A DNA stretch of 64,000 bases from UBA10324 sp038326325 (lineage in GTDB: Bacteria; Bacteroidota; Bacteroidia; Chitinophagales; UBA10324). The stretch lies in contig JBBQJW010000007.1 of the NCBI GenBank assembly GCA_038326325.1, positions 94,374-158,373 of the forward strand. The letters are read 5' to 3'. The notes beneath the pieces are model-generated. The model had not been told where the DNA came from. It saw only the letters and a program-made list of their open reading frames with translations, and ran no database searches. The position numbers and the translations under genes were made by a program. Each line of letters opens with the position of its first letter. The stretch's first letter is position 1. This document shows, one piece after another, positions 45,686 through 55,065 of this stretch.

Positions 45686-45865
45686 ATGACTGAGAAAAAT
45701 AAATTTCTGAAATTGTTAAAGCTGGCGGCAAAATCTGCAAGGCAAAAAGCGTCAAGAAAAAAACTTCCGATTGCCATATCTGAAAACGGAGAAGTGAAAC
45801 TTATTTACCCCGACAATAGTGAAAAAGTGCTTCACAAATTAAAGCAGCGGAAAAAAGCATCTTGA
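45686..45865 (+). CDS. Small upstream partner of zeta-type toxin
   Basis: A 59-residue gene too short for routine calling: MTEKNKFLKLLKLAAKSARQ, then KASRKKLPIAISENGEVKLI and YPDNSEKVLHKLKQRKKAS. It is very basic, with a helix, then a short beta hairpin with NGEVKLIYPDNS. Its stop lies four bases before the zeta-type gene. Position and size fit an antitoxin that wraps the kinase, as similar small partners do in other Bacteroidota modules. I cannot name its family. Confidence 0.65.
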   Translation: MTEKNKFLKLLKLAAKSARQKASRKKLPIAISENGEVKLIYPDNSEKVLHKLKQRKKAS

Positions 45866-45869
45866 AATA

Positions 45870-46601
45870 ATGAAGCCGCGTTTCAGAATGTTTGCCGGAC
45901 CAAATGGTTCGGGCAAAACGCATTTGTTTAAATATTTAAAAAGTCAATCGTTCATTCACACAGAGATGTATGTGAATGCAGATGAAATAGAAAAAAAAAT
46001 TTCTTCTACGCTCTCGTTTCATTTCAATGCGTATCGCATAAAAGTTTCTGACGCTGATTTTAAACAGCACATAGTTCAATCAGGAATTCTAAAAAAAATT
46101 AAAGACAGAAATTTTCTTGAGAAAATTAAAATTGAAAACGGAGTACTGACAATTAACATTCAACGGAGTGAAATAAGTTCTTACATCGCATCCTTTGTGG
46201 CTTCATACCTTGCTGAGAAATTGATTGAGAGTGGTCAGTCATTCTGCTATGAAACTGTTTTATCTCACGCCTCAAAAATTAAATTGCTGGAAAAAGCAAA
46301 TACAATCGGATACAAAACATATCTGTATTTCGTGTTTACAAATGACTGGCATCTGAATGTTGAACGGGTGAAGTTGAGAGTTCAGCAAGGTGGTCATCCG
46401 GTTGACAAACAGAAAATTGAAGACCGATACTTTAGGTCACTTAAACATTTTTCAGGAGCCTCGGCATTTGCTAACACCACTTACCTGATTGATAACTCAA
46501 AAAATTTTGAGTTGATGTCTGAATTAAAAAACGGAGAATCAATTTTTATTTCTAAAGATTATCCTGATTGGCTGAAGAAATATTTTATTCCTAAGATGTA
46601 A
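45870..46601 (+). CDS. Zeta-toxin-like P-loop kinase
   Basis: The 243-residue product has Walker A GPNGSGKT at residues 10-17. The zeta-family landmarks are MYVNADEIEKK after it, FCYETVLSHASKIKLL, and RVKLRVQQGGHPVDKQKIEDRYFRSL. Zeta toxins phosphorylate UDP-N-acetylglucosamine and block wall synthesis; other members have different targets, so the substrate is uncertain. It is preceded four bases upstream by a 59-residue partner. The last codons (ATG TAA CAG) form part of a TGTWACA copy at 46596. Confidence 0.85.
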   Translation: MKPRFRMFAGPNGSGKTHLFKYLKSQSFIHTEMYVNADEIEKKISSTLSFHFNAYRIKVSDADFKQHIVQSGILKKIKDRNFLEKIKIENGVLTINIQRSEISSYIASFVASYLAEKLIESGQSFCYETVLSHASKIKLLEKANTIGYKTYLYFVFTNDWHLNVERVKLRVQQGGHPVDKQKIEDRYFRSLKHFSGASAFANTTYLIDNSKNFELMSELKNGESIFISKDYPDWLKKYFIPKM

Positions 46602-46614
46602 CAGTTTTCTGCAA

Positions 46615-48960
46615 TCACTCTGCCTTATTCAAAATTCTCAACTTCGCATACTTCAACAATATTTTTTTTGTTCCCGATTCGTTAAATTCAATTGTCGCGA
46701 TGCGCTCGAATTCGCTGCCTTCGAGTTTCAGAATTTTTCCGACGCCGAAACGCTGGTGTTCCACTTCCATCGCTTCTTTAATTTCTCTGAAATCATCCGG
46801 CTTAAAATCCGCCGATGGCTTATAAGCGAAAGCGGGTGTAACGGGATTTGTAAATTTTGGAGCGGCGGGTTTTTGAGTGGAAGATGACGGCGAAGATTTT
46901 TTATTGGAATAATAATTCGGTTTACTGTAAGTGTCTTCACCCAAAAATGAAGGGCGCGAAAAATTCTGCTGATTGCCGGTGTAAACATTATCAATACTCT
47001 TCGGGTCAATCTCATCAATGAAGCGACTGGGGTCGCAGTAAGTGAGCGAGCCGTAACGGTAGCGCGTGTTGGCGTACGAGATGGTGAGTTTGTGTTTCGC
47101 GCGAGTGATGGCTACATAAAACAAGCGGCGCTCTTCTTCCAAATCTTCGCGACTATTAAGCGACATGGCGGCGGGAAAAAGATTTTCTTCCAACCCAACC
47201 ACATAAACACACGGAAACTCCAAACCCTTCGCGGCGTGAATGGTCATCATGCGCACGCGGTCGTTATCGTTCGTGTCTTTATCAGCGTCGGTGAGCAACG
47301 AAATATTCTGCAGGTAGGCGGCGAGTGATTTATCTCTTGTGAGTTCATCTTTTATTTCGCCGTCGGCTGTAATGTCGGGCGCTTCGCTGTCGGTAAATTC
47401 TTTTATGCCATTGAGCAACTCCTGTAAATTTTCGTAACGACTGAGTCCTTCAACGGTTTTATCGTCGTACAATTCTTTCAGCAGTCCACTGCCTTTCGCG
47501 ACTATTGAAGCGACTTCAAAAGCGTTCATCGTCGTCAATTGGTTCGACCAGTTTTTAATCATGAACATAAAACTTTCGATGTTGCCGTTACTGCGGTTGC
47601 CTTGCATTTCGGTTGTCGCGTTCTGTAACACATCCCATAGTCGCATGTCTTTTTCTTTAGCGATAACCATCGCTTTGTCAATGGAAGTTTGCCCGATGCC
47701 GCGCGCCGGATAATTGATGACTCGCTTCAACGCTTCTTCATCGTTATGATTTACGCAAAGCCGCAGGTACCCAACAAGGTCTTTAATTTCTTTGCGCTGA
47801 TAAAAACTTAATCCGCCATAAATCACATACGGAATATTTAAACGGCGCATGGATTCTTCAAAAGCGCGACTCTGCGCGTTGGTGCGATACAAAATCGCGA
47901 ACTCATTGTGATGCCGCTGGTGTCGCATCTTCTCTTCGAAAATACTGTCGGCGACAAGTTTGCCTTCGTCATTATCGCTGAGCGCGCGAATTAGTTTTAT
48001 TTTTTCGCCCTCAAGATTCTCGGTCCAGATTTCTTTATTAATCTGCAATTTGTTATTGCCGATTACTTTATTCGCGGCTTTAACAATGTGTTGCGTGCTG
48101 CGGTAATTCTGTTCGAGTTTGAAAGTCTGTACTTCGGGATAATCGCGTTCGAAGTTTAAGATGTTCGCGATCGTGGCGCCGCGGAAAGAATAAATACTTT
48201 GCGCATCGTCGCCCACCACGCAAATATTCTGATGCACATCGCCGAGTTTTTTCACGATGCTGTACTGCGCGTAATTCGTATCTTGAAACTCGTCAATCAA
48301 AATGTATTTGAATCGTTGCTGGTATTTATAAAGTATGTCGGGAAATTTTTCCAACATGAAGTGCATCTTAAAAAGTAGATCGTCAAAATCCATCGCGCCC
48401 GATTGCTGCATTCTCCGCTGATAAATTTCATAAATCTCTCCAATGCGCGGGCGACCGGAAGAACTATCATCGCCTTGAATATTAAAATCTTTCTGATATT
48501 CTTCAGGGCCGAGCAAACTGTTTTTCGCCGACGAAATTCTGTTGTGAATTACATTCGGTTTGTAAAGAGAATCGTTCAACCCAAGTTCCTTGATAATCGC
48601 TTTGAGCAAACTGCGAGAATCATCAGTATCATAAATGCTGAAGTTCATCGGATAGCCGATGCGGTCGGCGTGGTAGCGTAACACCCGCGCAAACACCGAG
48701 TGAAAAGTTCCCATGTATAAATTGCGCGCTTCTATGTTCGTTAACTTCTCAATTCGCTCCCGCATTTCAGCGGACGCTTTGTTGGTGAAAGTGAGCGCGA
48801 GAATATTAAACGGGTCGACGCCCTGCTGTAACAGATATGCAATGCGAAATGTAAGTACGCGGGTTTTTCCTGAACCGGGACCGGCGATAATCATAATAGG
48901 GCCATCCGTTGCCTCTACAGCTTGACGCTGCATTCCATTCAGTTCATCCAGAAAATTCAT
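46615..48960 (-). CDS. uvrD: UvrD/PcrA-type DNA helicase
   Basis: The 781-residue SF1A helicase has Q-motif LNGMQRQAVEA, Walker A IIAGPGSGKTRVLTFRIAYL (about 23-42), Walker B DEFQDTNYAQY, motif III VGDDAQSIYSFRGA, motif IV LEQNYRSTQHI, motif V TIHAAKGLEFPCVYVVGLEE and motif VI YVAITRAKHKLTIS. It unwinds DNA in repair and replication. The long Ser/Pro linker near the C-terminus precedes a Tudor-like tail (GVGKILKLEGSEFERIATIEF) that binds RNA polymerase in PcrA. The name pcrA would serve as well. Confidence 0.95.
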   Translation of the reverse strand: MNFLDELNGMQRQAVEATDGPIMIIAGPGSGKTRVLTFRIAYLLQQGVDPFNILALTFTNKASAEMRERIEKLTNIEARNLYMGTFHSVFARVLRYHADRIGYPMNFSIYDTDDSRSLLKAIIKELGLNDSLYKPNVIHNRISSAKNSLLGPEEYQKDFNIQGDDSSSGRPRIGEIYEIYQRRMQQSGAMDFDDLLFKMHFMLEKFPDILYKYQQRFKYILIDEFQDTNYAQYSIVKKLGDVHQNICVVGDDAQSIYSFRGATIANILNFERDYPEVQTFKLEQNYRSTQHIVKAANKVIGNNKLQINKEIWTENLEGEKIKLIRALSDNDEGKLVADSIFEEKMRHQRHHNEFAILYRTNAQSRAFEESMRRLNIPYVIYGGLSFYQRKEIKDLVGYLRLCVNHNDEEALKRVINYPARGIGQTSIDKAMVIAKEKDMRLWDVLQNATTEMQGNRSNGNIESFMFMIKNWSNQLTTMNAFEVASIVAKGSGLLKELYDDKTVEGLSRYENLQELLNGIKEFTDSEAPDITADGEIKDELTRDKSLAAYLQNISLLTDADKDTNDNDRVRMMTIHAAKGLEFPCVYVVGLEENLFPAAMSLNSREDLEEERRLFYVAITRAKHKLTISYANTRYRYGSLTYCDPSRFIDEIDPKSIDNVYTGNQQNFSRPSFLGEDTYSKPNYYSNKKSSPSSSTQKPAAPKFTNPVTPAFAYKPSADFKPDDFREIKEAMEVEHQRFGVGKILKLEGSEFERIATIEFNESGTKKILLKYAKLRILNKAE

Positions 48961-49060
48961 GCGGTGAAAGTAGTTTCTTGATTTGAAGATTTGAAAATTT
49001 GAAGAATTGGAAATGATGTTTTTTTATTCACAAATTTTTTTGAATGACTTTATTTGCACA

Positions 49061-49324
49061 ATGAAAGAAAAAGAAAAACCGCAAACCAGTCCAAATGATT
49101 TTCTGTGGACTATCGGATTTGTATTCTCTTGTGTGGTGTTGATGTATCGCTTGATGACCTCACTGAATATTATGGATACTCACTCAGTAATCGGTGGAAC
49201 TGTTATTGGTTTAATAGGCGCGCTCGCCGGAATAATTTTAAAGCGCGTAACAGTTTCTCTTCCGGTCGCTCAGCGTATCGCGATAATTGTGGCGCTGATT
49301 GTCGTCGCGTTTTTTATAAAGTGA
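49061..49324 (+). CDS. Small membrane protein of unknown function
   Basis: The product is 87 residues from the ATG at 49061. It has an N-terminal polar tail (MKEKEKPQTSPNDF) followed by three hydrophobic segments (TIGFVFSCVVLMYRLM, HSVIGGTVIGLIGALAGIIL, RIAIIVALIVVAFFIK). The frame extends upstream to 49007, but the ATG at 49061 removes an unneeded stretch. I do not recognise it. It lies between uvrD and a small inverted-repeat element and is transcribed alone. Confidence 0.55.
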   Translation: MKEKEKPQTSPNDFLWTIGFVFSCVVLMYRLMTSLNIMDTHSVIGGTVIGLIGALAGIILKRVTVSLPVAQRIAIIVALIVVAFFIK

Positions 49325-49336
49325 TTGATATTAATT

Positions 49337-49474
49337 TTGCCACAGATTCACAGATTGTTTTTCAAAGAAGAAATTGAATTTGTGAAATGAAATTTTACAA
49401 GAAAAAATCTGAGCAATCATTTTTAGAATTTTTTAGAAAAAAAATAAAGCGACTAATCCGTGAATCTGTGGCAA
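49337..49474. repeat. Miniature inverted-repeat element
   Basis: A perfect 15-base inverted repeat, TTGCCACAGATTCAC at 49337-49351 and its complement at 49460-49474, brackets 108 bases of AT-rich DNA. The right end stops four bases before the glycosyltransferase stop. The core GCCACAGATTCA occurs once more at about 56792-56803 in another intergenic gap. Such repeats are common in Bacteroidota intergenic DNA. No coding capacity is seen. Confidence 0.6.
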
Positions 49475-49478
49475 TCCA

Positions 49479-50558
49479 TCATTCAATTCCAACTTTCTTC
49501 CAGTCATTCCGCGGAAGAATATTTTTCAGATGTGCGATAACATCCCATTCTAAATCTTCCTTGGTCGGAATATAATTTTCAAGTGAAGCATCTTCTTTAT
49601 CTAATCGTGCAACTGCTTTTCCATTTTCATATTTATAACTGAATCGCTCGTCGCCTTCATCAATCGCTTTCTGAATTTGCTCGGGATATGGTCCGTACAA
49701 TTTCAAATCAATCGGAGCGCTATTGAGAATGATGAATTTTTTCTGGAAGCGATATCTGACCGAATCAGGATTTGAAGTGCCGAATAATTTCATTCGGTAT
49801 TCATTTCGGAAAGATTCTAAGTCCAGAGTGTTGTTGGATGTGATTACACTTTTTCTCCACGCGAAATATTCGTTACGGTAAATGATGCGGTCGAGCGATT
49901 TTAATTTCTCCAAATGAAAAACCATCACTTCCGGAATTTCCATTTCATTATAAAACAATGGAATGCCAAGCACATCAAATTTTTCATACTCGGTGTATTT
50001 CAGATTTTTTGTCCGGCGGATTAAAAAGAATTCTCCTTCATCAGCGTTTGCGAACAAAGAAGAAACATGATGAAAATCTCCGCTCAGATTTATTCTCGCC
50101 AGTTTAATCGCAGTCGGATAATTAATTGTTGAGATTTTTTCTTTAAGCCATTCAGAATTATACTTTCCAATTCGCTGACGAAAAACCATATCAGCGTCCC
50201 ACCGCAAATGCCATCTGTATTTTGAATGTTGCAACCCAAGATTGCGACAGTCTCCTAATAATTTCCCAGGCGCTTCAATCACATCAACCTCCACCTGATG
50301 GGAAAATTTCTGCTGAAAACTTTTTATTTTCATCAGGCTGTTATCAGTCGAACCATTGTCAATGCAAATAATCTGATCAGCGAATCCGATTAAACTTTCG
50401 AGTACGAGAGGAAGATTGTACGATTCGTTTCGCGCGACCACAACGGCTGTTACACCCTCCTTCGCATCATCCAACTCATAATTTTTTTTATTGAGTGAAT
50501 AATTGATTGAAGCGATTGGCTTCAATAATTTTTTCAGAAAGGTTTTTGCTAAACTCAA
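49479..50558 (-). CDS. Glycosyltransferase family 2
   Basis: The 359-residue GT-A enzyme has GVTAVVVARNESYNLPLVLE, a nucleotide-binding Asp in IICIDNGSTDNSLMKIKS, and the segment GDCRNLGLQHSKYRWHLRWDADMVF containing the DAD metal motif. A C-terminal helical region follows. It adds sugar to a surface glycan or lipid; the acceptor is not clear. It stands between the repeat element and gldC, with a TGTWACA copy in each end region. Confidence 0.88.
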   Translation of the reverse strand: MSLAKTFLKKLLKPIASINYSLNKKNYELDDAKEGVTAVVVARNESYNLPLVLESLIGFADQIICIDNGSTDNSLMKIKSFQQKFSHQVEVDVIEAPGKLLGDCRNLGLQHSKYRWHLRWDADMVFRQRIGKYNSEWLKEKISTINYPTAIKLARINLSGDFHHVSSLFANADEGEFFLIRRTKNLKYTEYEKFDVLGIPLFYNEMEIPEVMVFHLEKLKSLDRIIYRNEYFAWRKSVITSNNTLDLESFRNEYRMKLFGTSNPDSVRYRFQKKFIILNSAPIDLKLYGPYPEQIQKAIDEGDERFSYKYENGKAVARLDKEDASLENYIPTKEDLEWDVIAHLKNILPRNDWKKVGIE

Positions 50559-50592
50559 TGCAGCTGATTCAATTACTTGTAACAGTCGGAAA

Positions 50593-50955
50593 TTAAACCG
50601 CTTCCTTTTTTTCTTTCGCTTTTATTTTCTCTAAGAAATTTTTTGCGAAAGCCTTCATATCCGCCGCTGATTCTTTATTCATGGTGGCGCGCTCGAATGT
50701 GTCGCTTAAAGTCATAAGTGTTTGAAAGAAGAACAGATTCATTTCTTCCACCGTCATTTCCTTCGTCCAGAGTTCGATACTTAAACCACTTGTTGCTTTG
50801 TGGTCCCACATAGAAAGCAACATTGCTCTGCATTCTTTCCATCCTGCGATACTTGAATCCGTTGCATCCCACATTATTTTTTCCGGAATCAGTTTCTCGT
50901 CAAGTGTAACAGCGATATTTATTTTTGATTGTCGTTCAGTATTATTTTCTGCCAT
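50593..50955 (-). CDS. gldC: Gliding motility protein GldC
   Basis: From the ATG at 50955 the protein is 120 residues, cytoplasmic, without signal peptide. Marks of GldC are INIAVTLDEKLIPEKIMWDA, MLLSMWDHKATSGLSIELWT, KEMTVEEMNLFFFQTLMTLS and DTFERATMN. GldC stimulates gliding but is not absolutely required in Flavobacterium. The upstream open frame (to 51015) gives residues unlike the family. It lies alone here, far from gldB. Confidence 0.9.
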   Translation of the reverse strand: MAENNTERQSKINIAVTLDEKLIPEKIMWDATDSSIAGWKECRAMLLSMWDHKATSGLSIELWTKEMTVEEMNLFFFQTLMTLSDTFERATMNKESAADMKAFAKNFLEKIKAKEKKEAV

Positions 50956-51462
50956 AATTATTTTCTTAAACTGCAAAACTAAACAAGCCGCTTTAAGTTG
51001 AATCATTGTTGTCAATTGAAATTAAACCACAGTCATTTAATTCTCCAATGAAATTTAATTTTTTTCATTGGAGAAATCGTGACTTTTTAGTTTCACTTAA
51101 TAATTTTTTTGAAAGATGAAAGTGCTGTGAATAAATTTATATCGCAAAAAATTTTCCACACACTTCAATTACATAAGCGCCCCAATTTCAATGCAGTTGA
51201 GCGATGTGAAATAGAATTTAAACAACTCGAAGTGTATAAAGGTTAATCAACACTGTTGCTTTATTAAATTGTTAAAAGTTATACTTGTAATCACGGGTTG
51301 AAAAAATGGCTACAGTGCGAATGAAAAAATTTCACCCCGAATCCTAAATACACTTTGAGGTAATTTATTCAGTAATGTTTTTTTTCACTCGAAAAAAGAC
51401 AAAAGGAATTGTCGCCTCAAACCGAAACGAAAACAATGGTTTAACCATTAAAATATATTAAG
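50956..51462. other. Non-coding region upstream of nrdB
   Basis: I see no gene in these 507 bases. A perfect 13-base inverted repeat (51041-51053 and 51063-51075, 9-base loop) could be a hairpin or operator. TTTTCCACA at 51152-51160 is one mismatch from a DnaA box; DnaA controls nrd genes in some bacteria, but a single imperfect site is weak. There is no TGTWACA copy. Promoter and NrdR boxes were not convincing. Confidence 0.45.
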
Positions 51463-52440
51463 ATGAATAACGATTTACAGAACGAAGTACTACTGAGGGA
51501 AAACAAAGAGCGGTTTGTATTACTACCTATTAAGTATCCTGATATGTGGGAGATGTATAAGAAGCATGAAGCGAGTTTCTGGACGGCTGAAGAAATTGAT
51601 TTATCACCTGATCTTAAAGACTGGGACACATTAAATAAGAATGAAAAACATTTCATCTCTCATGTGCTCGCGTTTTTCGCGGCGAGCGATGGAATAGTGA
51701 ATGAAAATCTTGTCACGAATTTCATGAATGATGTTCAGATTCCGGAGGCGCGCTGCTTTTATGGCTTCCAGATTATGATGGAAAATATTCACTCGGAAAC
51801 TTATGCCCTTCTAATTGATACATATATTAAGGACGCAGTCGAAAAAGACAAACTGTTACATGCAATAGAAACAGTTGACTGCGTGAAGAAAAAAGCAGAG
51901 TGGGCTTTGCGTTGGATTAGCGGAGGTTCTTTTACTGAAAGATTAGTTGCGTTCGCTGCGGTAGAAGGAATTTTCTTCAGTGGAAGTTTCTGTTCTATTT
52001 ACTGGCTAAAGAAGCGCGGATTGATGCCGGGTTTAAGCTTCAGTAATGAACTCATCAGCCGCGACGAAGGATTGCACTGCGAATTTGCCTGCTTATTATA
52101 TAAGCACATTCAAAATAAAATGTCGAAGGAAGCGGTGTATGAAATCATCAGCGATGCGGTGAAAATTGAGAAAGAATTTATCACAGATGCACTTCCTGTT
52201 AGTTTAATTGGAATGAATGCGAATCTGATGAGTCAGTACATTGAGTTTGTTGCTGATCACTGGCTGCACCAATTGGGATATCCGAAATTGTACAACGCAA
52301 TAAACCCTTTCGACTTTATGGAACTGATTTCATTACAAGGGAAAACAAATTTCTTCGAGAAGCGAGTTGGTGATTACCAAAAGAGCGGTGTAACAGGAAA
52401 GAAAGAAGAAAATGTTTTTACAATGGACGCCGACTTTTAA
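51463..52440 (+). CDS. nrdB: Class Ia ribonucleotide reductase beta subunit
   Basis: The 325-residue subunit houses the diiron/tyrosyl cofactor. Ligand and radical motifs are all present: DWDTLNKNEKHFISHVLAFF, ENIHSETYALLIDTYI (Glu, His and the radical Tyr), VEGIFFSGSF and SRDEGLHCEFAC. The C-terminal tail ENVFTMDADF binds the alpha subunit. The sequence resembles eukaryotic R2 proteins. It is followed by nrdA after 96 bases, a normal order here. Three TGTWACA copies lie within it or in nrdA's first codons. Confidence 0.97.
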   Translation: MNNDLQNEVLLRENKERFVLLPIKYPDMWEMYKKHEASFWTAEEIDLSPDLKDWDTLNKNEKHFISHVLAFFAASDGIVNENLVTNFMNDVQIPEARCFYGFQIMMENIHSETYALLIDTYIKDAVEKDKLLHAIETVDCVKKKAEWALRWISGGSFTERLVAFAAVEGIFFSGSFCSIYWLKKRGLMPGLSFSNELISRDEGLHCEFACLLYKHIQNKMSKEAVYEIISDAVKIEKEFITDALPVSLIGMNANLMSQYIEFVADHWLHQLGYPKLYNAINPFDFMELISLQGKTNFFEKRVGDYQKSGVTGKKEENVFTMDADF

Positions 52441-52536
52441 AAATACAATTGGGTGAATTCACTACTCACTATTTTCCATTCACAACTACGAACTAATTAA
52501 TTTATAAACCTCTCCCCAAAACACCACCCCAATCTT

Positions 52537-54954
52537 ATGTATGTAATTAAAAGAGACGGAAAAAAAGAACAGGTAAAGTTTGACAAAATCACTGCACGGG
52601 TCGACAAACTCTGCTATGGTCTCGACCTGAAACATGTTGAACCAATTGAGGTGGCGAAGAAAGTCATCAACGGAATTTACGATGGTGTAACAACTTCGGA
52701 ACTCGATAACCTTGCGGCTGAAACTGCTGCGAGCATGACCGCAAAGCATCCTGACTATGCGTTGCTCGCTTCGCGTATTGCGATTTCAAATCTGCATAAG
52801 AACACGAACAAGTCGTTCTCGCAAACCATGCGTGCTTTACATGAATATATAGACCCAAAGAGTGGTCAGTCTGCAAAGTTGATTGCAGATGATATTATGC
52901 AGGTGATAAACGATAATGCCGATGAACTTGATAGTACAATTATTCATGACCGTGATTTTGGTTTCGATTATTTCGGATTTAAAACTTTAGAGAAATCATA
53001 TCTCTTGAAGTTGCATGGAAAAGTTGTTGAGCGTCCACAGCACATGTATATGCGCGTGTGTGTCGGAATTCACAGAGGAGATATTGAGTCGGTTGTAAAA
53101 ACTTACAACATGATGAGTGAGCGCTGGTTCATTCACGCTACACCAACACTCTTCAATGCAGGAACTCCGAAAGCGCAAATGTCAAGTTGTTTTCTGCTGA
53201 CAATGCAGGAGGATAGTATTGACGGAATTTATGAAACACTTAAACAGTGCGCGAAAATTTCGCAGAGTGCCGGTGGAATCGGATTGAGCATTCACAACAT
53301 TCGCGCTACTGGTTCATACATTAAAGGAACTAACGGAACATCGAACGGAATCGTGCCGATGCTTCGCGTGTTCAACGACACTGCAAGATATGTTGATCAG
53401 GGCGGAGGAAAGCGCAAAGGTTCTTTCGCAATTTATTTGGAACCATGGCACGACGATATTTTTGATTTACTCGAATTGAAAAAAAATCACGGCAAGGAAG
53501 AAATGCGTGCGCGCGATTTGTTTTATGCGATGTGGGTTCCCGATTTATTTATGAAGCGCGTGGAAGAAAATGGCAACTGGTCGCTCTTCTGTCCGAATGA
53601 ATCTCCGGGTCTTGCTGACTGTTGGGGACCCGAATTCGAAGCGCTTTACGAAAAATATGAGAGTGAAGGGAAAGCCCGCCGCACTATAAAGGCACAAGAC
53701 TTATGGTTCAAGATTGTTGAGTCGCAGGTTGAAACCGGAACTCCATACTTGTTATATAAAGATGCGTGTAACAGTAAGAGCAATCAGCAGAACCTCGGAA
53801 CCATTCGCAGTTCAAATCTCTGTACTGAAATTGTTGAGTACACATCAAAAGATGAAGTTGCCGTTTGCAATCTCGCATCCGCCGCGCTCCCGCGATTTGT
53901 AAAAGACGGTGAGTTCGATTTCAATCGTTTGTTCGAAGTCACTTATCAGATGACGCTCAACCTCAATAAAATTATCGACAACAATTATTATCCGATTGTT
54001 GAAGCACGCAACAGCAACATGCGCCATCGTCCGATTGGTATTGGTGTGCAGGGGCTGGCTGATGCATTTATTCTTATGCGCTTTCCGTTCGAAAGCGACG
54101 AAGCAAAACAACTCAATAAAGATATTTTCGAAACCATTTACTACGCTTCACTCACTGCATCAAAAGATCTGGCGAAGCAGGATGGTCATTACGAAACTTA
54201 TCCCGGCTCTCCGGTTTCAAAAGGAATTTTCCAGTTCGACATGTGGGGTGTTACACCCGGCGATCGTTGGGAATGGAGCGTGTTGAAAGAAGAAATTAAA
54301 AAATATGGTGTGCGCAATTCATTGTTGCTTGCACCGATGCCCACCGCTTCCACTTCGCAGATTCTCGGCAACAACGAGTGCTTCGAACCATATACTTCAA
54401 ATCTTTACAGCCGTCGTGTGCTGAGTGGCGAATTCACTATCGTGAACAAACATCTGCTGAAAGACCTCGTGCGCCTTGGCTTGTGGAACGATGCTATGAA
54501 AAATAAAATTCTTGCTGCCGAAGGTTCCGTTCAAAACATTGCCGAAATTCCTGAGGACATAAAAGAGCTTTACAAAACAGTTTGGGAAATCAAACAGCGC
54601 AGCATTATTGATATGGCTGCCGACCGTGGCGCATACATCTGCCAGTCGCAGTCGCTCAATTTGTTCATACAGGATGCGAACATCAGCAAACTCACCAGCA
54701 TGCACTTCTACTCCTGGAAAAAAGGATTGAAGACCGGCATGTACTACCTCCGCACAAAAGCTGCATCAAGCGCGGTTAAGTTTACTGTTACACATGAAGC
54801 GGCAGCGATTCCCGAGCAACAATTAGCTGAAGCCGCAGTAAATTATCAAACTGCACACGCAACAGCAACTGTTTCAGAGCCAACCGAAGAATATGCCGAA
54901 GGCGCCGCATGTGTTTTAGATGATGAAGGAAATTGTGTGATGTGTTCTGGATAA
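52537..54954 (+). CDS. nrdA: Class Ia ribonucleotide reductase alpha subunit
   Basis: The 805-residue catalytic subunit starts with an ATP-cone (MYVIKRDGKKEQVKFDKITA), has SSCFLLTM and NLCTEIVEYTS (active-site Cys pair), NNECFEPYTSNLYSRR, and a C-terminal CVMCSG with the reducible cysteine pair. It turns ribonucleoside diphosphates into deoxy forms. The cone implies dATP feedback. It has an intact frame and a strong terminator. TGTWACA copies include 53766, which encodes Cys-Asn-Ser. Confidence 0.97.
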   Translation: MYVIKRDGKKEQVKFDKITARVDKLCYGLDLKHVEPIEVAKKVINGIYDGVTTSELDNLAAETAASMTAKHPDYALLASRIAISNLHKNTNKSFSQTMRALHEYIDPKSGQSAKLIADDIMQVINDNADELDSTIIHDRDFGFDYFGFKTLEKSYLLKLHGKVVERPQHMYMRVCVGIHRGDIESVVKTYNMMSERWFIHATPTLFNAGTPKAQMSSCFLLTMQEDSIDGIYETLKQCAKISQSAGGIGLSIHNIRATGSYIKGTNGTSNGIVPMLRVFNDTARYVDQGGGKRKGSFAIYLEPWHDDIFDLLELKKNHGKEEMRARDLFYAMWVPDLFMKRVEENGNWSLFCPNESPGLADCWGPEFEALYEKYESEGKARRTIKAQDLWFKIVESQVETGTPYLLYKDACNSKSNQQNLGTIRSSNLCTEIVEYTSKDEVAVCNLASAALPRFVKDGEFDFNRLFEVTYQMTLNLNKIIDNNYYPIVEARNSNMRHRPIGIGVQGLADAFILMRFPFESDEAKQLNKDIFETIYYASLTASKDLAKQDGHYETYPGSPVSKGIFQFDMWGVTPGDRWEWSVLKEEIKKYGVRNSLLLAPMPTASTSQILGNNECFEPYTSNLYSRRVLSGEFTIVNKHLLKDLVRLGLWNDAMKNKILAAEGSVQNIAEIPEDIKELYKTVWEIKQRSIIDMAADRGAYICQSQSLNLFIQDANISKLTSMHFYSWKKGLKTGMYYLRTKAASSAVKFTVTHEAAAIPEQQLAEAAVNYQTAHATATVSEPTEEYAEGAACVLDDEGNCVMCSG

Positions 54955-54978
54955 TTTTTAATTGATAAAATATTTTTG

Positions 54979-55014
54979 CCGCCTCAACATTTTTTGTTGG
55001 GGCGGTTTTGTTTT
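54979..55014 (+). terminator. Terminator of nrdA, first copy of a 36-base repeat
   Basis: CCGCCTCAACA pairs with TGTTGGGGCGG (54979-54989 and 54995-55005; one G-U pair) around a loop of five T, followed by TTTTGTTTT. The same 36 bases recur at 55467-55502. Confidence 0.85.
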
Positions 55015-55065
55015 GATGAAGGATAGAATATTATTTTAATTTTACAAGAACAAAATAATAACACG

